From positions 1-15,994 of the forward strand of contig CAVIUA010000022.1 of NCBI GenBank assembly GCA_963645945.1: a stretch of DNA of 15,994 bases. The letters are read 5' to 3'. Positions 1 through 6,814 of this stretch are shown here, in pieces (positions within the stretch are counted from its first letter, which is position 1; each line of letters opens with the position of its first letter). The translations under genes and the position numbers were made by a program. Source of the stretch: CAG-877 sp963645945. Lineage in GTDB: Bacteria > Bacillota_I > Bacilli_A > RF39 > UBA660. The notes below the pieces were generated by a model. That model saw only the letters and a list, made by a program, of their open reading frames with translations. It was not told where the DNA came from and ran no database searches.

Positions 1-1
1 T

Positions 2-1663
2 TATACTGATGCTTCAACTAGCATAAGAGTAGATATAACATCACCAAGCTGTAGTGTTAGTGTAACATCTGGTACTAAAGGTAATTCAAACTGGTATGTT
101 ACAACGCCAACTTTAAAGTTAACCTCTAGTGATACAGGTGGCTCTCAAGTTTCATGTGTAGGACTTAGTGCAAGTTCAAGTGTAAGTTGTAACTCAACAT
201 CTTCAGGAACAATTTCAAAAACACAATCGTCAGATACATCAGGCACTACTTGGTCCGGTATTGTAAGAGATAGTGCAGGTAATACAGCAACATGTAGTTC
301 TGAAACAATAAAAGTAGATACAACTCCACCAACAATCAACTTGAAGTTTGTACCGTCGAGTAACACAAGTATAAATGTATATAGTTATTCTTTTACAGGA
401 ACTAAATCAGCTTCAATTTCATCATGGCAAAACCAATTACTAAAAGATTATGTTACATTTTCAGATACAGGTTCAGGCATATCAGGTAATCTAACTGCTG
501 GATATAATAGCCCAGGAGCAACAAGTCCAAATACCACAATAAGTGCTACAAATATAAATAAGAATAGAACATCAGGTAGTTATTCAAGCAATTTAGATGA
601 TGGATATCGATATATGGAATATTCTGTATCTGATAAGGCAGGTAATGAAACACTTGTAAAATTTAATGTAAATATCGATACTGAAGATCCAACATGTAGT
701 ATATCAGTAAATAAAAGTCCAGATGGCGATAACGGTTGGTATAAGACAAAACCTACAATAACATTAAAGAAATCTGATGCTTTGTCAGGAGTATCCTCAT
801 TTGGTTTAAGTACTACAGAAAATACAACGAACAGTACTACTTCTAAAACAATATCTGATACAAAAGCTACTGGTACATGGTATGGAAAAGTAGTAGATAA
901 AGCAGGCAATTATGATAAATGTACTCGTTCATCAATAAAAGTAGATACAACAAAACCATCTGGCTACATAACAATGTTAAACCAAACCGTGTCTAATCAA
1001 TATGACTTTGGAACCGTAAAATCAAAAGTTTCGTCATTGAAAATAACCGGTTCGGATTCAACATCAGGTATCGTAACATCAGGTAATATTAGATTTAATG
1101 AAGCCGGACTATCATCATGTAGTTATTCTGACACTTTAAAATATACTAAACAATACACTTTATCATCTGGCACTTATACTCTTAACAATCCGTTAACATC
1201 AGACGGTTGTCGTTATATAAATGTAACATTAACAGATAAAGCTGGAAATAGTAAAGAAATAAAAGTACTAGTAAATCAAAATACAGCACCTGTTGATAAT
1301 AACCCTGATGGTGTCTGCACATACATAGATATTAATGTAAGAACATCAAAAAATGTAGATGGAAATGCTATTTCATGGGATAACTGTAATTGTGGTACAG
1401 TCCACAAAACAGCCCATTACATTGTTTGCAAATACAATGGCAAATATTATGACAAAAGATATTATTATAGAACGATATTAGGTAAGCCTACAAGTTACAG
1501 TATAAGTCCTACATTTGTCTGCCCAAATGCTCTAAATTCAGGAGAAGTAGGTAAAATAAATGCAGGTGAGGAGATAACCAGAACAGTAGGTGGAGTAAAA
1601 CACAAATTCTTAACGACATCTCAAAGTAGTACAATAACTTGGTGGACACAATATAAATTTTAA
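2..1663 (+). CDS. Secreted Ig-like repeat protein, C-terminal part (5' end outside window)
   Basis: The reading frame is open from base 2, so the protein starts upstream; 553 residues are visible. A TTG at 341 is internal, because the same repeat pattern continues on both sides of it. The visible part holds about four Ig-like (beta-sandwich) modules marked by DxAGN motifs (RDSAGN, DKAGNE, DKAGNY, DKAGNS) and linkers such as KVDTTPP, NIDTEDP and KVDTTKP. It ends in a different module (about residues 436-553) with five cysteines (439, 462, 464, 476, 507) and many Tyr and Trp. There is no LPxTG sortase motif or C-terminal membrane span, so release or non-covalent wall attachment is more likely than sortase anchoring. 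Ser/Thr/Asn-rich composition with few charges fits an extracellular adhesin or cell-surface protein. Function is inferred from architecture only; no enzymatic domain is visible. It is probably followed in the same transcript by the small membrane protein at 1711. Confidence 0.85.
   Translation, partial: YTDASTSIRVDITSPSCSVSVTSGTKGNSNWYVTTPTLKLTSSDTGGSQVSCVGLSASSSVSCNSTSSGTISKTQSSDTSGTTWSGIVRDSAGNTATCSSETIKVDTTPPTINLKFVPSSNTSINVYSYSFTGTKSASISSWQNQLLKDYVTFSDTGSGISGNLTAGYNSPGATSPNTTISATNINKNRTSGSYSSNLDDGYRYMEYSVSDKAGNETLVKFNVNIDTEDPTCSISVNKSPDGDNGWYKTKPTITLKKSDALSGVSSFGLSTTENTTNSTTSKTISDTKATGTWYGKVVDKAGNYDKCTRSSIKVDTTKPSGYITMLNQTVSNQYDFGTVKSKVSSLKITGSDSTSGIVTSGNIRFNEAGLSSCSYSDTLKYTKQYTLSSGTYTLNNPLTSDGCRYINVTLTDKAGNSKEIKVLVNQNTAPVDNNPDGVCTYIDINVRTSKNVDGNAISWDNCNCGTVHKTAHYIVCKYNGKYYDKRYYYRTILGKPTSYSISPTFVCPNALNSGEVGKINAGEEITRTVGGVKHKFLTTSQSSTITWWTQYKF
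50..961 (+). repeat. Alternating Ig-like protein repeats (types A and B) within the surface protein
   Basis: Module 1 (about 50-332) and module 3 (about 695-961) share one plan: a CSxSV start, an NxWY..TPT segment, a Ser/Thr-rich middle, a TxWxGxVxDxAGN segment with a following Cys, and an I/K-VDTT-P end. Module 2 (about 333-694) and module 4 (about 962-1279) are of another type ending in V-DKAGN without that Cys pattern. The order is therefore A-B-A-B. The similarity is at protein level; the DNA copies have diverged, so recent slippage is unlikely. Confidence 0.6.
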
Positions 1664-1710
1664 TTAAAAGCAACTACACCATATCAATTCAAAGGATGTG
1701 ATTTTAAAAA

Positions 1711-2154
1711 ATGAAAAAGAAACAAAAATATCTAATAGTACTTATCATAATAGCGATACTTTTACTTGGTACAGGATTATTCCTTCTTGTGAGTAATCCT
1801 TCTACCAAGAAACTAAAAGATAATACAAAAAGTAATAAAGACTATTTTGATAATATAACTGGCAAACATTGTATAAAAAATCTATGTATAGAGTCAGTAG
1901 AAGTTAGTTATATAATTGAACAAAAACAAGGTAATTTAAAATTTAAGCTTACTAATACTGATAAAGGTAAAAAACAAGAGTCAGGTAGTTTTACTTTTAC
2001 ACCTAACTCATCAACAGAATTAATAGCTTATTATGATGAAATACCAGCAGGAGAATCAGTAGATGTAAAAATTACTTTTGCTGATAAAAAAGTAATTAAC
2101 ATGACTGATTATAAATTAACTAACTTAGAAACTGGTACAAACAATAAAATATAA
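1711..2154 (+). CDS. Small membrane-anchored extracellular protein, function unknown
   Basis: The product is 147 residues. A Lys-rich start (MKKKQKY) leads into one hydrophobic span at about residues 7-27, followed by a Lys/Asn linker and an outer domain of roughly 100 residues that looks all-beta. This has two close cysteines (54 and 59, possibly a disulphide) and an IPAGESVDVKI segment like those in FxLYD-type beta-sandwich domains; that resemblance is weak and is inference. There is no lipobox. The start is the ATG preceded by AAAGGATGTG. The gene lies 47 bases after the Ig-repeat protein with no terminator between them and is closed by a hairpin terminator, so the two probably form one unit. 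It might assist or anchor the secreted neighbour. I do not recognise a named family. Confidence 0.75.
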   Translation: MKKKQKYLIVLIIIAILLLGTGLFLLVSNPSTKKLKDNTKSNKDYFDNITGKHCIKNLCIESVEVSYIIEQKQGNLKFKLTNTDKGKKQESGSFTFTPNSSTELIAYYDEIPAGESVDVKITFADKKVINMTDYKLTNLETGTNNKI

Positions 2155-2163
2155 TTAACACAT

Positions 2164-2190
2164 AAAGCACTAACTTTCTAGTGCTTTTTT
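2164..2190 (+). terminator. Rho-independent terminator after the surface-protein unit
   Basis: A 9-bp perfect stem AAAGCACTA / TAGTGCTTT with a 6-base loop ends in six T residues. It lies ten bases after the stop of the gene at 1711. The promoter of the metal-resistance unit starts only two bases later. Confidence 0.9.
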
Positions 2191-2191
2191 C

Positions 2192-2220
2192 TTGACTAAA
2201 AAGCATATATATAATATCAT
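2192..2220 (+). promoter_or_regulatory. SigA-type promoter of the arsR-family/zinc ATPase operon
   Basis: TTGACT (2192-2197) is separated by 17 bases from TATCAT (2215-2220). A TATAAT at 2210-2215 is also present but would leave a spacing of only 12. Predicted transcription would begin near 2227, inside the inverted repeat at 2224-2245, as expected for a repressible promoter. Confidence 0.65.
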
Positions 2221-2223
2221 GAA

Positions 2224-2245
2224 TATATGAACAAATAATCATATA
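2224..2245 (+). promoter_or_regulatory. ArsR/SmtB-type operator
   Basis: There is an inverted repeat TATATGA-N8-TCATATA with perfect 7-bp arms. The left part, ATATGAACAA, matches the half-site typical of SmtB/CzrA-family operators. It covers the predicted transcription start and ends next to the ribosome binding site of the ArsR-family gene, consistent with autorepression released by metal. Confidence 0.75.
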
Positions 2246-2255
2246 AGAGGTGAAT

Positions 2256-2552
2256 ATGAAACTACATAGTAAAGAACTACTATATGGACTTAGTGAGTTC
2301 TATAAAATATTTGGAGATCAAACTAGATTAAGAATACTTGATGCCTTATTAAATAAACCATTATGTGTAAGTGAAATAAGTGAATTACTTGACATGACTC
2401 AGTCAGCAATATCACATCAATTAAAAAATTTACGTGCATCAAATCTTGTAAAAACGGCGAAAATAGGTAAAAACGTATATTACAGTATTAGTGATGAACA
2501 CATAAAAATAATATTAAAATATGGACTAGAACATATATCGGAGGAAATGTAA
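2256..2552 (+). CDS. ArsR/SmtB-family zinc-responsive transcriptional repressor
   Basis: This is a winged-helix repressor of 98 residues, the usual size for the family. The core contains FGDQTRLRIL, LCVSEISELLDMTQSAISHQLKNL (the recognition-helix region) and a beta-wing ending VYYSI. The C-terminal helix carries D-x-H-x10-H-x2-E (Asp80, His82, His93, Glu96 from this start), which is the alpha-5 Zn(II) site of Synechococcus SmtB, whereas CzrA has His at the last position. The alpha-3 Cys-pair motif of cadmium/lead sensors is absent, with only one Cys (LCVSE). Zinc or cobalt sensing is therefore the best guess. I prefer ATG 2256 because the in-frame GTG at 2250 sits inside the AAGAGGTG ribosome binding site. 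The stop overlaps the ATPase start by one base (TAATG), and an operator lies directly upstream. Confidence 0.9.
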   Translation: MKLHSKELLYGLSEFYKIFGDQTRLRILDALLNKPLCVSEISELLDMTQSAISHQLKNLRASNLVKTAKIGKNVYYSISDEHIKIILKYGLEHISEEM

Positions 2553-4366
2553 TGAAAAAAGTATTTAATGAAGATTTAACTAAAATAATTATAAGTATAA
2601 TTTTATTTATAATTTCATTATTCTTACCAAGTACACCTAAATTAATTTTTCTAATATTAAGTTATATAATCATAAGTTATGAAATATATATGGAAGCCTT
2701 TGAAAGCCTAAAAGAAAAAGATTTTTTTAATGAAAACTTACTTATGATTTTAGCAACCATAGGAGCATTAGCAATAGGTAGTTATCAAGAAGCGGTCATG
2801 GTAATGTTACTATTTGAAATAGGTGAGTACTTATCAGATTTAGCTGTTGCGAATAGTAAAAAATCAATTACTAAGTTAATGGATTTACGTAGTGAAACAA
2901 TCAATTTATTTAAAGATGACGAAATAGAAAAAGTATCAATAAAAAAAGCTAAACTAGATGATATATTTGTTATTTTACCGGGTGAAAAAGTAGCCTTAGA
3001 TGGAATTGTTATAGAAGGTACTAGTTATCTAGATACATCATCATTAACTGGAGAATCAACTCCTAGAAAAGCAACTGTTAATGATTTAGTATTATCAGGT
3101 ACTATTAATAAAGATTCAATATTAAAAGTAAAAGCAACATCAACATATAAAACTTCAACAGCAAGTAGAATAATTGATTTAATAGAAAATTCTAATAATA
3201 AGAAAACAGACACCGAAAACTTTATTCGCAAATTTTCGAGAATATATACTCCAATAATTGTAGTTTTAGCTCTAATTATCGCTATAATACCAAGTCTTAT
3301 AATTGGAGATTTTCAAACCTGGCTATATAGAGCTTTGGTCTTTTTAGTAACTTCATGTCCATGTGCCTTAGTAATATCTGTACCATTAGGATATTTTTCT
3401 GGAATAGGTAGGGCTAGTAAAGAAGGAATTCTAATTAAAGGAAGTAGAGAATTAGAACGTCTTGCTAATATCGATTATTTAGCCTTAGATAAAACTGGAA
3501 CAATAACTGAAGGTGTATTTGAAGTTACAAAAGTAGAAAGTAAAAACTTAAAAGAAAAAGAATTCATTCAATTAGTAGCATCAGCTGAAGCTAATTCAAT
3601 TCATCCTATTGCGAAAGCTATAGTTAACTACAATAAAGAAAAAGTTTTACTTTCAAGTAATCATAAAGAATATTCAGGAAAAGGTATATCTTCTACAATT
3701 GATAATAAAGAAGTATTACTTGGTAATAAAAAATTAATGGATGAAAATAATATTAAAATACCTACAGAAAAATCTTTAGGAACTATAATATACGTTGCAA
3801 TTGATAATAATTATGAAGGCTATATTGTAATATCAGATCGTATTAAAAAGAGTAGTTATAAACTATCAGCTTTAAAAGATGATTTCAAAGATATTATGAT
3901 TTTATCAGGTGATAATGAAGATATAACTTCAACTATCGCCAAGGAAGTAAAAATAAAAACATATTATAATAATTTATTACCAGTAGATAAAGTAAATAAA
4001 ATAAAAGAATATCAAAAACAAGGCTTAGTAATGTTCATTGGTGATGGTATTAACGACGCTCCAGTAATTAAAATATCTGATATAGGAGTATCCATGGGTA
4101 ATCTTGGATCTGATGCCGCAATAGAAGCAAGTGACATTGTTATTATGCAAGATGATTTGTCAAAAGTAAAAACAGCCTTAAATGTTTCAAAACTAACAAA
4201 ACACAAAGTAAAAGCAAGTATCATTTTTGCTTTAATTGTAAAACTTGTTGTCCTAATTCTAGGTATCTTTGGTATAAGTACAATTTGGATGGCAGTATTT
4301 GCCGATGTAGGTGTAACATTACTTACAGTCTTAAATGTTTTAACAATATTATGGAAGAAAGTTTAA
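2552..4366 (+). CDS. cadA: P1B-type Zn2+/Cd2+/Pb2+ efflux ATPase (CadA/ZntA family)
   Basis: This is a membrane pump of 604 residues that should export divalent soft metals from the cytoplasm using ATP. Visible motifs in order are: actuator TGES (166-169), the metal-binding CPC of the sixth span (269-271, followed by ALVISVPLGYFSGIGRASKEG), phosphorylation site DKTGT (Asp313), the P1B-specific His-Pro (351-352), SGD (452-454), hinge GDGINDAP (497-504), and the last-span FADVG with Asp585, characteristic of the Zn/Cd/Pb subgroup. The N-terminal heavy-metal-associated domain with GMxCxxC is missing: the protein begins with a short tail and then membrane spans, so it is shorter than typical ZntA/CadA (about 700 residues or more). 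Translation is coupled to the repressor (TAATG overlap, GGAGG upstream). The gene ends in its own terminator. Confidence 0.93.
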   Translation: MKKVFNEDLTKIIISIILFIISLFLPSTPKLIFLILSYIIISYEIYMEAFESLKEKDFFNENLLMILATIGALAIGSYQEAVMVMLLFEIGEYLSDLAVANSKKSITKLMDLRSETINLFKDDEIEKVSIKKAKLDDIFVILPGEKVALDGIVIEGTSYLDTSSLTGESTPRKATVNDLVLSGTINKDSILKVKATSTYKTSTASRIIDLIENSNNKKTDTENFIRKFSRIYTPIIVVLALIIAIIPSLIIGDFQTWLYRALVFLVTSCPCALVISVPLGYFSGIGRASKEGILIKGSRELERLANIDYLALDKTGTITEGVFEVTKVESKNLKEKEFIQLVASAEANSIHPIAKAIVNYNKEKVLLSSNHKEYSGKGISSTIDNKEVLLGNKKLMDENNIKIPTEKSLGTIIYVAIDNNYEGYIVISDRIKKSSYKLSALKDDFKDIMILSGDNEDITSTIAKEVKIKTYYNNLLPVDKVNKIKEYQKQGLVMFIGDGINDAPVIKISDIGVSMGNLGSDAAIEASDIVIMQDDLSKVKTALNVSKLTKHKVKASIIFALIVKLVVLILGIFGISTIWMAVFADVGVTLLTVLNVLTILWKKV

Positions 4367-4380
4367 AAGACTTTCTTTTT
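4355..4380 (+). terminator. Rho-independent terminator overlapping the ATPase stop codon
   Basis: An 8-bp stem AAGAAAGT / ACTTTCTT with a 7-base loop containing the TAA stop is followed by T residues to 4380. Half of the hairpin is coding sequence, and the next promoter starts two bases later. Confidence 0.75.
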
Positions 4381-4381
4381 A

Positions 4382-4390
4382 TGTTATAAT
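4382..4390 (+). promoter_or_regulatory. Extended -10 promoter
   Basis: TGTTATAAT is a full TGnTATAAT extended -10. The only -35 candidate at 17-bp spacing (TTTAAA, 4362-4367) is weak and lies inside the terminator hairpin. The predicted start near 4397 gives a leader of about 18 bases, just ahead of AAGGAGAG at 4402-4409. Confidence 0.65.
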
Positions 4391-4414
4391 TAAACAAAGA
4401 TAAGGAGAGTATTA

Positions 4415-4720
4415 ATGAGAAGAAGTATTGTAAGTGCAATTTTATTTGTAGTAGCTGGAATATTTTATTTTATTGCGGCAGTGAAAGGAAACATTCCAAT
4501 ATATTATATTTTTGGTATTTTATTATTATTGTTTGGCGGACTTTACATTAAAAGAGCTCTTATTGAAAAGAAAGTAGAAGAGGAATCAAAAACAAAAAAT
4601 AGCAAACCAAAAAACAATAAATTAAAAACTGTTGATATTAAAAATATAAAAGTAAATGAAGTGAAAAAAGATACAAATAAAGAAAAAAAGAGTAATAGTA
4701 AATCTAGTAAACAAAAATAA
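4415..4720 (+). CDS. Small two-span membrane protein with Lys-rich tail, function unknown
   Basis: The product is 101 residues. There are two hydrophobic segments (about residues 5-23 and 29-46) joined by a short loop, then a cytoplasmic-type tail of some 50 residues built almost wholly of Lys, Asn, Ser and Glu and probably disordered. The start is ATG with AAGGAGAG at 4402-4409. It has its own promoter and terminator, so it is monocistronic. I recognise no named family; the basic tail could contact nucleic acid or acidic lipid, but that is only composition-based inference. Confidence 0.75.
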   Translation: MRRSIVSAILFVVAGIFYFIAAVKGNIPIYYIFGILLLLFGGLYIKRALIEKKVEEESKTKNSKPKNNKLKTVDIKNIKVNEVKKDTNKEKKSNSKSSKQK

Positions 4721-4735
4721 TAAGTAATAGTTATG

Positions 4736-4767
4736 AAATAACTCTATCTAATGATGGAGTTATTTTT
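4736..4767 (+). terminator. Strong rho-independent terminator
   Basis: A 13-bp stem (AAATAACTCTATC / GATGGAGTTATTT, one G-T wobble) with a TAAT tetraloop is followed by T residues. It isolates the small membrane protein from dinD. Confidence 0.9.
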
Positions 4768-4790
4768 ATGTGATTTTTCAATTTTATCTA

Positions 4791-4822
4791 TCGACAAACA
4801 AATGTTTGTATCGTAGTATAGT
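4791..4822 (+). promoter_or_regulatory. LexA-like SOS box within the putative dinD promoter
   Basis: The palindrome ACAAAC-AAAT-GTTTGT occupies 4794-4809. Its core CAAACAAATGTTTG agrees at 12 of 14 positions with the Bacillus LexA (DinR) consensus CGAACRNRYGTTYC. Possible promoter parts flank it: TCGACA (4791-4796), then 17 bases to TAGTAT (4814-4819), with an overlapping TATAGT (4817-4822). Binding here would block RNA polymerase. Its position 77 bases before a dinD homologue supports the reading. Confidence 0.65.
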
Positions 4823-4885
4823 AAGACAAGATTATGGAAGTGTATTGTATGACCATAATTAACATATAAAGAAAGGAGAATAAAA

Positions 4886-5722
4886 ATGAACAAAATAAAA
4901 GAATATACTGAAAAAATGTTTGAGGAAATCAAACACATTGATGAATATGGTAATGAGTATTGGTATGCTAGAGAACTTTCGAAGGTTTTAGAATATAGAG
5001 ATTGGAGAAATTTTTTAAAGGTTTTAAAGAAAGCAAAAGAAGCATGTGAAAACTCTGGAATTGATGCAGATGTACAACTTGTTGAGGTCAACAAGTTGTC
5101 AAAAAGAAACAATAATGCTGTTGCTAGTATACAAGACTTTAAACTTACAAGATACATATGTTATTTAATTGTACAAAATGCCGATCCAAATAAAGAAGTT
5201 ATTGCTTTAGGACAAACTTATTTTGCTATTCAAACAAGAAGGCAAGAACTAACTGAAAAAGAATATTCAATGTTAACTGAAGATGAGAAAAGATTTTATC
5301 AAAGAAGTTTAACTAAAAAAGGTAATTATTCATTAAACATTGCTGCCAAAAATGCAGGAGTTAAAAACTTTGATAAATTTCACAATGCAGGATATAAGGG
5401 ATTATACAACGGAGAAACTGCAAGTGATATTGCTAAAAGAAAAAAACTTAGGTATAGGGAAGACATATTAGATAATATGGGAAGTGAAGAGCTGGCTGCC
5501 AATCTTTTTAGAATTACGCAAACTGAGTCAAAACTAAAAAAAGAAAATATCAAATCTGAAAACGCTGCTAATAAAACACATTACGAAATAGGCAAAAAAG
5601 TTCGGAAAGCAATTGCTGACATTGGAGGAACAATGCCGGAAGATTTACCAACACCAGATAAAAGTTTAAAAGAACTAGAAAAAGAAAATAAAAAAATAAT
5701 AGATCAAATATATATAAAATAA
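4886..5722 (+). CDS. dinD: DNA-damage-inducible protein D (DinD)
   Basis: The product has 278 residues, close to E. coli DinD, and shares many recognisable blocks with it: a BRO-N-type segment with KEACENSG (51-58), RYxCYLxVQNxDPxK (89-103), GQTYFAIQTRRQEL (109-122), NAGYKGLYNG (167-176), MGSEELAANLFRxTQTE (198-214) and GGTMPEDLPTP (247-257). E. coli DinD is SOS-induced and has been reported to inhibit RecA-driven strand exchange; the same role is inferred here. The start is ATG after GAAAGGAG (4871-4878). A LexA-like box upstream supports damage control of expression. No partner gene is coupled to it; the next gene is 155 bases away. Confidence 0.93.
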   Translation: MNKIKEYTEKMFEEIKHIDEYGNEYWYARELSKVLEYRDWRNFLKVLKKAKEACENSGIDADVQLVEVNKLSKRNNNAVASIQDFKLTRYICYLIVQNADPNKEVIALGQTYFAIQTRRQELTEKEYSMLTEDEKRFYQRSLTKKGNYSLNIAAKNAGVKNFDKFHNAGYKGLYNGETASDIAKRKKLRYREDILDNMGSEELAANLFRITQTESKLKKENIKSENAANKTHYEIGKKVRKAIADIGGTMPEDLPTPDKSLKELEKENKKIIDQIYIK

Positions 5723-5877
5723 AGGATTGAAAATACATTGCCAAAATACTTAGAAAAAATATATAATAAGTATATAGTATAGGATATAAAAACAGTTAAC
5801 ACAATATTTCAAATGAAAAGTGTCATATTATTTATAAATACTATAAAAACTAACTAAAGAAAAGAAGGTAAAATAAA

Positions 5878-6390
5878 ATGAATATTATTGCTAAAAAATG
5901 TAACATAGTTGAATTAGATGTAGATATTATTGTAAATGCTGCCAATAAAACATTACTTTCTGGTGGCGGAGTAGATGGTGCCATTCATCGTAAAGCAGGA
6001 AAAGAACTATTAGCTGAATGTAGAACTTTACATGGCTGTGAAACAGGTGAGGCTAAAATGACATCTGGCTATAACTTACCAGCTAAAAAAATAATTCATA
6101 CCGTTGGTCCAGTTTATAGAGACGGAACAAAAGGCGAAAAAAAGCTACTAGAAAACTGCTATAAGAATAGTCTTTTACTAGCCGAAGATTATCGTCAAGA
6201 AAATAATCTTGAAGAAGTAACTATAGCTTTTCCTTGTATTAGTACAGGCGTTTATGGTTATCCAAAAGAAGAAGCAGCTGATGTTGCTATTAAAACTGTA
6301 AAAGATTTCAATAATGACAAAATAAATGTTATATTTGTTTGTTTTGAAGATAAAGATTATGAAATATATACAAGAAAATTAAATCAATGA
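5878..6390 (+). CDS. ymdB: Macrodomain protein, YmdB/MacroD-type O-acetyl-ADP-ribose deacetylase
   Basis: This is a single macrodomain of 170 residues, as in E. coli YmdB. Conserved parts are NAAN (20-23), the catalytic-loop GGGVDGAIHRKAG (29-41), GEAKMTSGYNLPAKKIIHTVGPVYR (57-81) and the phosphate-binding loop ISTGVYGYP (121-129). These are hallmarks of the MacroD class, which hydrolyses O-acetyl-ADP-ribose and removes ADP-ribose from acidic residues; YmdB is also known as an RNase III modulator in E. coli. AAGAAGG (5862-5868) precedes the ATG. The TGA stop overlaps the next ATG (ATGA), so the ASCH-domain protein is translationally coupled. This argues for a joint role, for example clearing ADP-ribose marks or metabolites. 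The symbol is given by family resemblance; the substrate is unproven. Confidence 0.9.
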   Translation: MNIIAKKCNIVELDVDIIVNAANKTLLSGGGVDGAIHRKAGKELLAECRTLHGCETGEAKMTSGYNLPAKKIIHTVGPVYRDGTKGEKKLLENCYKNSLLLAEDYRQENNLEEVTIAFPCISTGVYGYPKEEAADVAIKTVKDFNNDKINVIFVCFEDKDYEIYTRKLNQ

Positions 6391-6788
6391 AAGTTTTAAC
6401 TATAAAAGAACCATTTGCTAGTCTCATTAAAGACAAAAAGAAATTTATTGAAACAAGATCCTGGAAAACAAAATATCGAGGAGAACTTTATATTCACGCC
6501 GGATTAAGCACCTATAAAAAAGATGATGGCGAAAAATTATACTTAGAGCTTGTTAAAGAAACAAAAATAAATCCAGGTAAAATAATCTGTAAATGTAATC
6601 TTGAAGACTGTGTTTATATGACCGAAGAATTTATAGACGACTTAAAACAAAATAATTATCAAGAATATGTACTTGGAGATTATAAAGTAGGCAGATTCGC
6701 CTGGATATTAACAGATATTACTCCTCTAAATAATCCTATAGAAGCAAAAGGAAAATTAAATATATGGAACTTTGAAAATAATAAATAA
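6387..6788 (+). CDS. ASCH-domain protein (PUA-like fold)
   Basis: The product is 133 residues, essentially one ASCH domain. The signature parts are KEPFASLI (7-14), KKKFIETRSW (17-26; the family K..E.R core), YRGELYIHAG (30-39), a GKIICKC strand, and a C-terminal GRFAWIL..I.PL followed by GKLNIWNF. ASCH proteins have a PUA-like fold suited to RNA or modified-nucleotide binding; distant members such as E. coli YqfB act on N4-acetylcytidine and others are ribonucleases. Which activity applies here cannot be read from sequence. The ATG overlaps the macrodomain stop (ATGA) with no separate strong ribosome binding site, so translation is probably coupled. A terminator follows. Confidence 0.85.
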   Translation: MKVLTIKEPFASLIKDKKKFIETRSWKTKYRGELYIHAGLSTYKKDDGEKLYLELVKETKINPGKIICKCNLEDCVYMTEEFIDDLKQNNYQEYVLGDYKVGRFAWILTDITPLNNPIEAKGKLNIWNFENNK

Positions 6789-6814
6789 AAATTTCCATAA
6801 TCTATATTTTAATT

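Noticed and set aside
145..909. Minus-strand open frames opposite the surface protein
   Set aside because: They lack ribosome binding sites and mirror the Ser/Thr-rich codons of the plus-strand gene; the plus strand has clear repeat and domain structure.
341..1663. A separate gene starting at TTG 341
   Set aside because: The same frame is open back to base 2 with matching Ig-like repeat sequence, and no ribosome binding site precedes the TTG. It is the interior of a gene cut by the window edge.
2250..2255. GTG 2250 as the start of the ArsR-family repressor
   Set aside because: The GTG is inside the AAGAGGTG ribosome binding site; ATG 2256 has a workable spacing.
4744..5157. Minus-strand open frame of 137 codons opposite dinD
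   Set aside because: It runs through the terminator, the SOS box and the conserved dinD N-terminus; it has no family features.
5738..5782. Mini open frame starting TTG between dinD and the macrodomain gene
   Set aside because: It has only 14 codons, a non-ATG start and no recognisable content; the 155-base gap is otherwise AT-rich with only poor -10-like matches (for example TATAAA at 5842-5847).
5878..6788. DarT-DarG type toxin-antitoxin pair
   Set aside because: The macrodomain is of YmdB/MacroD type and stands alone, without the DarG C-terminal part, and the partner is ASCH rather than a DarT ADP-ribosyltransferase.
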